64,000 nt of DNA, taken from NCBI GenBank assembly GCA_965215295.1, contig OZ244045.1, positions 682,001-746,000 on the forward strand, written 5' to 3'. Shown piece after piece: positions 25,988 through 34,500 of the stretch (its first letter is position 1; every line of letters begins with the position of its first letter). The position numbers and the translations under genes were made by a program. Under the pieces are notes generated by a model, which was not told the DNA's origin, did not search any database, and saw only the letters and a list, made by a program, of their open reading frames with translations. The stretch comes from HK1 sp965215295. Its GTDB lineage: Bacteria > Pseudomonadota > Gammaproteobacteria > HK1.

Positions 25988-27668
25988 CAAGCATCTCCCT
26001 CGCATGGGCGATCGTCTTCGACGTGATCGTCTCTCCTCCGAGCATGCGGGCGATCTCCTCGATCCGCTCGCTGCCTCCGACCGGCGTCACGCATACCCCG
26101 GGCGTTCCGTCGTCCCCGAGGGACTTCCGGACGACCGCGTGCCGGTGGGCGCGGGAAGCGACCTGCGCGAGATGGGTGACGCATAGTATCTGATGCGACT
26201 CCCCCAAGGTACGCAACTGCCGGCCGACGATGTCCGCCACCCGGCCCCCGATGCCGACGTCGGCCTCGTCGAAGACCAGCGTGGGGGTCGCCGATCCGCG
26301 GACACTCGAGACCTGGATGGCGAGGGAGATGCGGGACAGCTCGCCTCCCGACGCCACCTTCGAAAGAGGACGGGAGGGCTGGCCGGAACCGGCGCTCACC
26401 ACGAACTCCACCCGGTCGGCGCCGTTGAGCGACGGGACGGGGGCCTCCGGAGCCTGGATGTCCACCTCGAAGCTGCCGCCCGGCATGCCGAGCTCCCGCA
26501 TGTTCCGGGTGACCTTGCGCGCGAGCCGGCGGCCGGCCTTCCGGCGCAGCGCCGTCAGCTCCGCGCACCGGGCACGGTACTCCTCGGCCGCGGCGGCCAC
26601 CTCCCGTTCGGCCTCAGCGGCTCGTTGTTCGCTCGATGCGAGGGCGGCTACGTCCTCGCGCAGTTGCACCGTCCGGGCCGGCAGCTCCCGGGGCGGGACG
26701 CGGTGCTTGCGGGCGAGATCGTGAATGGTCCCGAGGCGGCTCTCCACCGCGGCAAGCCGTTCGGGGTCGAGATCGAACGTCCCGGTCATGGCTCGCAGCG
26801 AGGCGCCCGCCTCCGTCAGGTTGATCGCGGCGGCTTCGATCAGATCGCACACCTCACGGACGCGCGAATCGTGGTGCGCCACCGTGTCGAGGCACCGGCG
26901 GACATCCGCGCATGCGCTCGCCGCGGAGTGATCGTGATCGCCTTCGAGCCGGTCGAGGGCGCGGCGGCATCCATCGAGGATCGACTCCGCGTTCGCGAGC
27001 CGCCGCTGCTCGTTCGCGAGCCGTTCGGGTTCGTCCGCCTCCGCCCCCAGCCCCTCGAGCTCGTCGAGCTGGAAGCACAGGAAGTCGAGCCGGGACGCGA
27101 GGTCCTCGCCTTCCGCCGCGAGTTCGGCGATCTCGCGCTGCCGCGCCTGCCACCGCTGCGCCGCGTCCGCCACCTTCCCGAGCAGCTCGTGGTGGCCGCC
27201 GAAGTCGTCCACGATGGACCGTTGCCGGTCGCGGTGGAGCAGCAGGTGGTGCGCATGCTGGCCGTGAATGTCGACGAGGTGCTCGCCCAGCTCGCGCAAC
27301 AGGTGCGCGGGGACCGGACGATGGTTGATGAAGGCGCGCGACCGGCTTCCCGGACCGATCACGCGCCGCACGATGCATTCCCCCTCGCCCCCTCCATCCC
27401 CGTCCCCGTCCGCGAGTTCCCGGTCGGCGAGCCATGCGCGGGCCGGGACGTTCGAGGCCGTCTCGAAGACGCCGCAGACTTCGGCCCTTTCGGCGCCGGC
27501 TCGAATCATGTCGGGACTGGCCCGTGCGCCCAGCAGCAACGCCAGCGCGTCGACCACGATCGACTTTCCCGCCCCCGTCTCTCCCGTCAGGGCGGTCATC
27601 CCGTGCGTACAGTCGAGCTCCAGGCCGTCGATGACCGCGAGGGATCGGATCGTCAGGTGCGAGAGCAT
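25977..27668 (-). CDS. recN: DNA repair protein RecN
   Basis: A 563-residue SMC-like ATPase for double-strand break repair. Walker A is GETGAGKS near residue 31, and the long coiled-coil middle is Arg/Glu/Ala-rich. The signature motif is KVASGGELSRISLA and Walker B is TLVFDEADVGIGG. The length and start (MLSHLTIRSLAVIDGLEL) are typical. nadK lies upstream on the same strand 15 bp away, and bamE overlaps its 3' end. I see no clear LexA box between nadK and recN. Confidence 0.97.
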   Translation of the reverse strand: MLSHLTIRSLAVIDGLELDCTHGMTALTGETGAGKSIVVDALALLLGARASPDMIRAGAERAEVCGVFETASNVPARAWLADRELADGDGDGGGEGECIVRRVIGPGSRSRAFINHRPVPAHLLRELGEHLVDIHGQHAHHLLLHRDRQRSIVDDFGGHHELLGKVADAAQRWQARQREIAELAAEGEDLASRLDFLCFQLDELEGLGAEADEPERLANEQRRLANAESILDGCRRALDRLEGDHDHSAASACADVRRCLDTVAHHDSRVREVCDLIEAAAINLTEAGASLRAMTGTFDLDPERLAAVESRLGTIHDLARKHRVPPRELPARTVQLREDVAALASSEQRAAEAEREVAAAAEEYRARCAELTALRRKAGRRLARKVTRNMRELGMPGGSFEVDIQAPEAPVPSLNGADRVEFVVSAGSGQPSRPLSKVASGGELSRISLAIQVSSVRGSATPTLVFDEADVGIGGRVADIVGRQLRTLGESHQILCVTHLAQVASRAHRHAVVRKSLGDDGTPGVCVTPVGGSERIEEIARMLGGETITSKTIAHAREMLDGT

Positions 27669-27683
27669 GCCGGAAGCTGCCGC

Positions 27684-28553
27684 CTAGAGTCCCTTTCCCC
27701 AGTGCAGCTTCGCTCTCAGCGTCGCGTAGTACTCGTGGCTGGCGGGATGGATGAGGCGCAGGCCGGGAAAGCGCTTGCGGATCGATATGCGGTCCCCGGC
27801 CGCGAGGTCCGCCGCTGTCCGGCCGTCGCAGGAGAGCTGCACGCTGCCCTCGGCATTCTCTCCGAGCACCACTTCGACGACGCTTCCGCCGCCTACCACG
27901 ACAGGCCGGCTCGACAAGGTATGCGGACAGATCGGCACCAGCACGATCGCGTCGAGCGACGGGTGCACGATCGGACCTCCGCCCGACAGCGCATACGCGG
28001 TCGAGCCGGTCGGGGTGGCCACTATCAGGCCGTCCGACCGCTGGCTGTTCACGAGGTGGCCGTCGATGTACGTCTCGAACTCCACCAGCCGCGCCATGCT
28101 GCCCTTGTGGGTGACCGCTTCGTTGAGCGCCGGCCCCGCGAAGACCCGTTCGGAGCCGCGCTCGACCGTCACGTCCAGCAGGAAGCGCCTCTCCTCCACG
28201 TAGTCGCCGTCGAGGATCTCGTTCAGCCGGTCCGGCATTTCATCCGGCGTCACGTCGGCGAGGAAACCGAGGCGTCCGAGGTTCACGCCCAGGAGGGGCA
28301 CGTCCTGATCGACCAGGGAGCGGGCGGCGCTCAGGAAGGTTCCGTCACCCGCGACCACGATGATGAGGTCGCATCTCTGTCCGAGCCGGTCGCGCGCGAC
28401 CACGGGCAGGTCGCGACCGGGATACGCTCCGTGGCTCCGCTCGTCGAACACGGCGTCCAGTCCGCGGGCGCACAGCATGTCGACCAGCCGTCCCAGCGTT
28501 TCGCCCACCCGGGGATCGCCGTGCTTGGCGATCAGCCCGACGGTCCGGAACAT
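27684..28553 (-). CDS. nadK: NAD kinase
   Basis: A 289-residue enzyme that phosphorylates NAD to NADP. The ATP-binding motif VVAGDGTFL (family GGDGT) is present, as are NLGRLGFLADV, ALNEAVTHKGS, SDGLIVATPTGSTAYALSGGGPIV and the C-terminal SCDGR. The ATG at 28553 (MFRTVGLIAKHGDP) matches the family start; an upstream start at 28589 would add 12 residues. It ends 15 bp before recN. Its usual neighbour hrcA is displaced by about 20 kb of accessory DNA. Confidence 0.96.
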   Translation of the reverse strand: MFRTVGLIAKHGDPRVGETLGRLVDMLCARGLDAVFDERSHGAYPGRDLPVVARDRLGQRCDLIIVVAGDGTFLSAARSLVDQDVPLLGVNLGRLGFLADVTPDEMPDRLNEILDGDYVEERRFLLDVTVERGSERVFAGPALNEAVTHKGSMARLVEFETYIDGHLVNSQRSDGLIVATPTGSTAYALSGGGPIVHPSLDAIVLVPICPHTLSSRPVVVGGGSVVEVVLGENAEGSVQLSCDGRTAADLAAGDRISIRKRFPGLRLIHPASHEYYATLRAKLHWGKGL

Positions 28554-28691
28554 GGGAGGGCTCGGGGTCTTCGCGTGCTCGGGGGCCACGCCGTGGCTGG
28601 TGTCGTCGAATACTCCGGAAACAGTATCACGAGCGCTCCGGCGGGCGCGAGCGGTGCCCGCATCTCCTGATGATGCCCCGCTTCACCCCCC

Positions 28692-28758
28692 GTCAGGCTC
28701 ACCTCACGTTGGAATCACGCGCCCCCCCTTCAGGCTCATGTGTCATTGGACAAGGCTC
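28692..28758 (+). repeat. left copy of the 66-67 bp direct repeat bounding the nadK-hrcA insertion
   Basis: The copy matches 48241-48306 with three substitutions and one indel in a C run. Shared stretches are cctcacgttggaatcacgcg and ttcaggctcatgtgtcattg followed by gacaaggctc. It lies in the 305 bp gap between nadK and the Rpn-type gene, which otherwise holds nothing I can identify. Confidence 0.9.
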
Positions 28759-28858
28759 GTGATTGCCTCGAACGCAACGTCGCCCTGACGATGATCGGGA
28801 CGGACCGCGGGGACCCGCCGCCCAAGGCTGAAGGTCGTGAAGGTCGGGGACGGGAGCC

Positions 28859-29971
28859 TCAAGCGTCTCCGCGCGGGGGGACGCGGGCGAGTAGCTCCGC
28901 GCCGTCGGCGCAGTCGATGATCAGGACGCCGATGTCCCGAAGCGCCTCGGCGTCCGAGGCCGACTCCAGGCGTCGGGCGAGCGCCTCGCCCACCGCGGCG
29001 CCGAACTTGCGCGCCGCCTGCTCGCGCAGCAACGACCGTTCCTGGGCCAAGCCGCGTTCCATGCCCTGCTCCATGCCCTGCGCGATGCCTTGGCGCAGCC
29101 ACTCGGCCTCCCACTCCTTCGCCCTCAGGTGCAGCGTCGTCATCTCGTCCTCCTCTTCGAACAACCCGAGTCCGATGCTCTCGATCTCCTCGTCATCGGC
29201 GGACGAAAACAGCCGCGGCATCGTCGCCGCCAGCCACACCGCCACCGAGGCGCCGAATTCGCGCCGCACGTCCCGGTCGGTGAGCACCTGCGGGAGCCAA
29301 GCCGCCATCGCCTGCATCCGCGCCGCCGCCTGCGCCGGGGAGGCCGCGCCCTCGACACCGAGCACCGCCAGCGCCGGGTTGCGTTCGGTCGCATCGTCAG
29401 CCGCCGCCCGCCGCGAGTCAAGCAACCGGTAGGGAGCGATGACCGTCAGCAGCGGCGCGCCGTCGGGCGAGAGCGGCACGGCGTCGGCGGCGCCCGCCGC
29501 CGACCACGGCTTCGGGCCGGAATAGACCACCACGGCCAAGGTGCGCAGCCCGCCGTCGGGGTCGAGCCGGCCCTGACGCCGCAGATGCTCGCGCAGCAGG
29601 CTGGTGTAGGCGAGTATGCGGGCCGCCATGTCGGGGTCCACCGTGGACTGGAATTCGAGCAGCAGCACGAGGGTGCGTGCATCGTCGCCGGCGTAGCGGA
29701 TGCGCCAGACCGCATCGGCGTAGCGCTGGGTGCTGGTGCGCGGGTTGGCGCCACCGGTCGGTCGGGCGCCGGTGTGCGGGTCAGCGCCGCCGGTCGGGCG
29801 AGTGCCAGTGTGCGGGTCGGCGCCGCCCGTCGGGCGGGTCCAGTTGGCGGGGAGCTGCTCCATGGCGGTGAAGTCCAGCCGGCGGGCAAGCTCGGGGGCG
29901 ACGGCGCGCAGCAGGTGCTCGACCATCGCGGGGAGCGCGAACAGGCGTTTCCAGGCGGCATCGATCTCCAT
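28859..29971 (-). CDS. Rpn family recombination-promoting nuclease / putative transposase
   Basis: A 370-residue PD-(D/E)XK-like protein. It starts MEIDAAWKRLFALPAMVEHLLRAV, typical of the family. The core is YADAVWRIRYA, with the catalytic Asp, and LLLEFQSTVDPDMAARILAY, with the Glu-x-Gln of the active site. The C-terminal region is helical, with RQGIAQGMEQGMERG, also usual. Residues 45-80, just before the core, are three 12-residue repeats. Rpn proteins are linked to RecA-independent DNA exchange and sometimes to phage defence. It is the first gene inside the direct-repeat-bounded insertion. Confidence 0.85.
   Translation of the reverse strand: MEIDAAWKRLFALPAMVEHLLRAVAPELARRLDFTAMEQLPANWTRPTGGADPHTGTRPTGGADPHTGARPTGGANPRTSTQRYADAVWRIRYAGDDARTLVLLLEFQSTVDPDMAARILAYTSLLREHLRRQGRLDPDGGLRTLAVVVYSGPKPWSAAGAADAVPLSPDGAPLLTVIAPYRLLDSRRAAADDATERNPALAVLGVEGAASPAQAAARMQAMAAWLPQVLTDRDVRREFGASVAVWLAATMPRLFSSADDEEIESIGLGLFEEEDEMTTLHLRAKEWEAEWLRQGIAQGMEQGMERGLAQERSLLREQAARKFGAAVGEALARRLESASDAEALRDIGVLIIDCADGAELLARVPPRGDA
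29732..29839 (-). repeat. three 36 bp in-frame repeats inside the Rpn-type gene
   Basis: Units at 29804-29839, 29768-29803 and 29732-29767 encode TRPTGGADPHTG, TRPTGGADPHTG and ARPTGGANPRTS. They lie between the N-terminal helices and the nuclease core and keep the frame. Confidence 0.92.
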
Positions 29972-30287
29972 GGGAAGGCACGGTATCGGCCCCGCGCATG
30001 GGCGCGAAAGCGAAGATCCGCCCTCGGGACGTAGGAAATCACCTCGACTACATGTAGGAGATCGTGCCGGGAACGTCGGGATTTCGGGGACTGGCCATCC
30101 TGCTTTACGACCTCTGGCCGTTGCGGCGCCGCTGCGTCGCTGGGCTCGCCCGGCAAGAGCGCTGTCCGTGCCCGAATTGGAGCTGCGGATGATCCGTCAA
30201 TGATGATTCGGGGGATTGTGGTCGGTCTCGGATTTCGCATTGGAACAGTGCGTCCCCGGCAGCTCCGAGGGTCGCTGCCCCCTTCGT
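29972..30287. other. 316 bp region without a recognisable gene
   Basis: It lies between the Rpn-type gene and the ISNCY-like remnant. Open frames in it have no family features. A short palindrome (ctacatgtag, near 30050) is the only structure noticed. Confidence 0.5.
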
Positions 30288-30609
30288 CCACCGGTGCACG
30301 ATGCGCCGGGGCCCGGTGCATGCGCTTGTCCGCCCGCGCGTCGAGTCCCTCGTCCTCGTAGCGCTCGATGTAGCGTCGGAAGGTGCGCTCGCACCTGCCC
30401 GGCCTCCGGACCGCCTCGGGGGTCTCGTCCCCGGCCCGGCCCGTCGCGTCCCGGCCCTGCTCGCACCCCCCGGGCAGCCGGGCCGCCTCCTCGTGCGGGG
30501 GTCGTCGCTGAGGCCGGTAGCATGCGCGGGGGCCGCCGCCCTGCCGGGCGCCGCGGGTCTCTTCGCACCTCATCCGGTGAATCACCTCCGGTACTCGTGT
30601 CCGGGACAT
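30288..30609 (-). pseudogene. remnant of an ISNCY-type transposase, N-terminal helix-turn-helix part
   Basis: On the minus strand a short stretch reads HEEAARL, then, after about 30 unrelated residues, CERTFRRYIERYEDEGLDA, KRMHRAPAHRAPVDE. The N-terminal region of ISNCY-family transposases reads EEAARLLGVCERTFRRYI and RRAPVDE in direct succession, so this copy has an internal insertion. The catalytic domain is missing. The frame continues into unrelated sequence. It is therefore a decayed insertion sequence. Confidence 0.7.
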
Positions 30610-30711
30610 GGGGCGCTGCTCGGTGTCCATCGGACCGGACAACCCATGTGCTGCTCACCGCACAGACCATTTGCGCCTGACAAAGCCCTCCATCGCGGAA
30701 GCGGGTGCGCC

Positions 30712-30812
30712 GGGCCGGGTCGAAGCCGTGGTCGGCGGTGGGCGCCGCCGGCGCCGGGGCCGGTCGCGCCCGGCGGCGCGCCGCTGCTGACGGTCGTGAA
30801 CCGGTACGGGGT
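30712..30812 (+). pseudogene. short remnant of a second Rpn-type gene
   Basis: Bases such as gaagccgtggtcggcgg and ggcgcgccgctgctgacggt match the middle of the Rpn-type gene at 28859-29971, but on the opposite strand. The reading GGAPLLTVVNRYG parallels DGAPLLTVIAPYR in the intact gene. Only about 100 bp is recognisable, and the sequence between the two matches is degraded. Confidence 0.7.
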
Positions 30813-31207
30813 ATCGACACGCCGTCAAGATTGGGTACCATCCGGCGCCGACCCGGAATGGGACCCGACCCCCGAGAGCGAAGCTGCCGTGGCCGCACCG
30901 GTTCGACTCCCCTCGAAATCCACCGCCATCGTGGCGCAGGCGGCGGCCGTCGCCGTCGCGGCGCCCGCACCGGCTCGCGAGGAGTCCGGGGGTCCCCGCT
31001 CACCGCTGCAGTCGGAGCGGGCGTCACGGAGGGCAGGAGAGCCGGCTGTCTTCGAGCGGCGCCGACACGCCCCGGCCGGGGCGCCGGACACCGGCGAGCT
31101 ACCGTGAACGGGCTCGTTCGCCGCCATGGTGCGACGCTTGCCGCCGTGACCGGCGGCGCGGCCGACTCCGCCGGCTACCCCCCCCTCTCCCCGACGCTGA
31201 TCTCTAT

Positions 31208-31234
31208 CCCCCCCCCCCCCCCCCCCCCCCCCCC
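31208..31234 (+). repeat. 27-base homopolymeric C tract upstream of the giant adhesin gene
   Basis: A run of 27 consecutive C lies about 350 bp before the preferred start of the giant surface-protein gene and 85 bp before its earliest usual start codon (TTG 31319). The adhesin frame is open back across the tract for at least about 180 bases, without ATG, GTG or TTG. A different upstream frame (for example GTG at 31146) reads Pro through the tract and stops at about 31349. Confidence 0.95.
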
Positions 31235-31336
31235 GACACCAGTCGACGGGCTCCTCCGCCGTTCTCCCCGGTCGAGTCCGGGAGAGCGTCGCCTGTCCCT
31301 GAGCAATGCCTTGGGCAATTGTCTTGGGCAAGCCGG

Positions 31337-31530
31337 GGGTTCGGGGTGACGGCGGCGGGCCTCGGGATGACGAGGGCGGACCTCGGGGTGAAGGGGGCCG
31401 GCATCGGCAAGACGCGCGGGGCGGGTCCGATGAACCGCAAGGCAACGATTCCGGCCTTGGCGGCCCTCCGGCGCTGGTGGCCGGGGTCCCACCAGTGGCC
31501 GGGGTCCCGCCGCATGGCCGCGGTCCCCGG
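31337..31530 (+). repeat. short repeats in the leader of the giant gene
   Basis: About four 21-24 bp units (cctcggggtgaaggggg type) run from 31337 to 31420. Two to three copies of gtggccggggtccc lie at about 31489-31530. They are in-frame with the giant ORF and would encode a Gly/Ala-rich extension if translation began at TTG 31319. Confidence 0.7.
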
Positions 31531-31582
31531 CACCGCGGCCGGAGTCCGCGCGTTGTCCCCAAGGCGTCGGGACCGCAGCGCC

Positions 31583-34500
31583 ATGACGGCTCGAAACGGT
31601 GTCGCACCGCATCGGCGGCTGGCGCGGGCGGCCTGGGTGCTGCTGGCGCTCGCCGGCCTGGCGCCGGCCCAAGCGCAGGTCGAGGACTACATCAGCAACG
31701 TGATAAGCACAGGTACTGGCAACTCCAACACCGAGATCACCATATCCCAGAGTTTCGCGCAAACGTTCAGAACGGGGAGCCAGAGCGGCGGCTACCCGCT
31801 TCAGGAAGTCGTACTGCGTCTGGACGGCCTCGATACCGGGACCGGAGCGATCCGGGTGACGATCAGGGAGAATTCGGTAGTCGACGGCAACAACGTTCCC
31901 GGCATGACTCGCTACACGCTGACCAACCCCGCTTCCTTGAGCTCCTCGAACTCGGGCCGGAACACCTTCACGGCGCCGTCGGGAGCCACGCTCGTCGCCA
32001 ACACCCTCTACCACGTCGTGGCGGAATCGACCAGCGGCACCGCAGCGCGCTGGCAGAGAACCACCCGCAGGACCATGAGTGTTAGGCCCTTTGGCACGGA
32101 CTGGGACATTGGTTTTGACTATCTGAGGCAAAGGGCAGACCCGCCGTCGTGGGAGGTTGCGGCTTCAGGCCGTGCGTTCATGGTCGCGGTCCGGGGCGGG
32201 GACGATGGAGGCGGCGGCAACGCGGCCCCGACGGGCGTGCCGACGATCTCCGACACGACGCCCATGGTGGGCGATACGCTGACGGCGGACGCCTCGGGTA
32301 TCTCCGACCCGGACGGGCCGGCGAGCCTGACCTTCACTTGGCGGTGGCTCCGGGTGTCGGGCAGCACGGAGACGCCAATCAGCGGTGCGACCTCGCCGAC
32401 CTACACCGTGGTCGCCGCGGATGTGGGCGCGAAGCTGAAGGTGGAGGCGTCCTTCACCGACGCCAGCGGGACCGCCGAGACGGTCGAGAGCGCGGAGACG
32501 GACACGGTGGGGGAGGCGCCGCTTCCGACGGTATCGGTGGAGCGGGTGTCGAGCCTGGTGGAGGAAGGCGCGGGGGCGCAGTTCACGGTGACGCGCACGG
32601 TGGTGACGACGGGGGCGCTGACGGTCCGCTACGACGTGTCGGAGAGCGGGGCCATGGTGGCGTCGGGCGAGGAGGGCGCGAAGACCCTCGATTTCTCGGG
32701 CAACACGACCAGCTTGACGGTGACCGTGCCGACGGTGGAGGACAGCGTCCACGAGGCGGACAGCACGGTGACGGTGACGCTGACGGCGGATGCGGCCTAC
32801 GACCTGGGGGCCGACACCACGGCAACGGTGACGGTCGAGGACGACGACAACGCGGCCCCGACGGGCATGCCGACGATCTCCGACGAGATGCCCATGGTGG
32901 GCGATACGCTGACCGCGGACGCCTCGGGCGTCTCCGACCCGGACGGGCTGGCGAGCCCGACCTTCACTTGGCGGTGGATCCGGGTGTCGGGCGGAACGGA
33001 CACGCCGATCAGCGGCGCGACCTCGGCGACCTACACGGTGGCCGACGCCGACGCGGGCGCGAGGCTGAAGGTGGAGGCCAGCTTCACCGACGAAGACGGG
33101 ACCGCGGAGACCGTGGAGAGCGTGCCGACGATGACGGTGCCGACACCGCCGCCGCCGCCGGCTAGTCTCGTCAGCAATACGGACAAACCGGATCACTCCT
33201 CTACGAATGTATTCAACGAGGCGGCTCAACCGTTCACCACGGGGAACGCACCCGGAGGCTACGACCTCTCCAGCGTGGTTCTCAAAATCGCGTCCCCTGG
33301 TTCCGGCTACGAGGTGACGATCAGGGAAAGCGTAGGGAGCGGAAATCCCGGCGGCACCGTCCACACGCTCACCAGCCCTCCCACCGATCTGGGCGGCGGT
33401 CTGCATGAGTACCAGGCCCCGGCGGGCGCCACGCTCGAGGCCGGCACCGACTACCACATCGTGGCGGAGCGCATGAGCGGTACGCGCAAACTTTGGAGTT
33501 TCGCGGATAGCGTCGGCGCGGGCGCCGGGTCCGCGCCCGGCTGGACACTCGGCAGGTTCCTTAGCCGCTCGGGAAGCAATTGGCTGAGTGCTGGTCTTTC
33601 CTTCAAGGTCCAGATCAGGGGGACCGAAGCCAGCACCAACACGCCCGCGACGGGCAAGCCGACGATCTCCGACACGGCGCCCAAGGTGGGCGATACGCTG
33701 ACGGCGGACGGCTCGGGGATCTCCGACGCGGACGGGCCGGCGAGCCCGGCCTTCACCTGGCAGTGGATCCGGGTGTCGGGCGGCACGGACACGCGAATCG
33801 CCGGCGCGACCTCGGCGAGCTACACCGTGGTCGCCGCGGACCTGGGCGCGACGCTGAAGGTGGAGGCGAGCTTCACCGACGACGGCGGCACGGACGAGGC
33901 CGTGCAGAGCGCGGAGACGGCGGCGGTGGGGGAGGCGCTGCCGACGGTCACGGTGACGCCGGTGACGACTCCGGTGACGGAGGGGACCGACGCGGTATTC
34001 AGGCTGGCGCGGACCGGCGACACGGCTGCGCGGCTGCCGCTGCGCCTCAGCATTTCGGAAACGGGGGACATGGTGCAGGACAGCCGCGAGGGGGAAGACC
34101 TCCCGGCAAGCATCCCGATCGGCAGTGCCTGGACGAATCTGTTCGTGCCGACCGACGACGACAGCGCCCACGAGGCGGATAGCGTGGTGACGGTGACGCT
34201 GGCGGCGAACGCGGCCTACGAGCTGGGCACCGACACCACGGCGGAAGTCACGGTCGAGGACAACGACAACGCGCCGCCGACGGGCACGGTGACGATCGAC
34301 GACACGACGCCCATGGTGGGCGAGACCCTGACCGCGGACGCCTCGGGCGTTTCCGACCCGGACGGGCCGGCGAGCCTGACCTTCACTTGGCAGTGGGTCC
34401 GGGTGTCGGGCGGGACGGCGACGCCGATCCCCGGCGCGACCGCGGCGACCTACACGGTGGTCGCCGCGGACGCGGGCGCGACGCTGAAGGCGCAGGCGTC

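Noticed and set aside
25367..26026. plus-strand frame of 219 codons over bamE
   Set aside because: It is antisense to bamE, which has a lipobox and conserved core.
30301..31107. 268-codon plus-strand frame in the remnant region
   Set aside because: It joins antisense of the ISNCY remnant to the Rpn scrap and low-complexity sequence; not a coherent protein.
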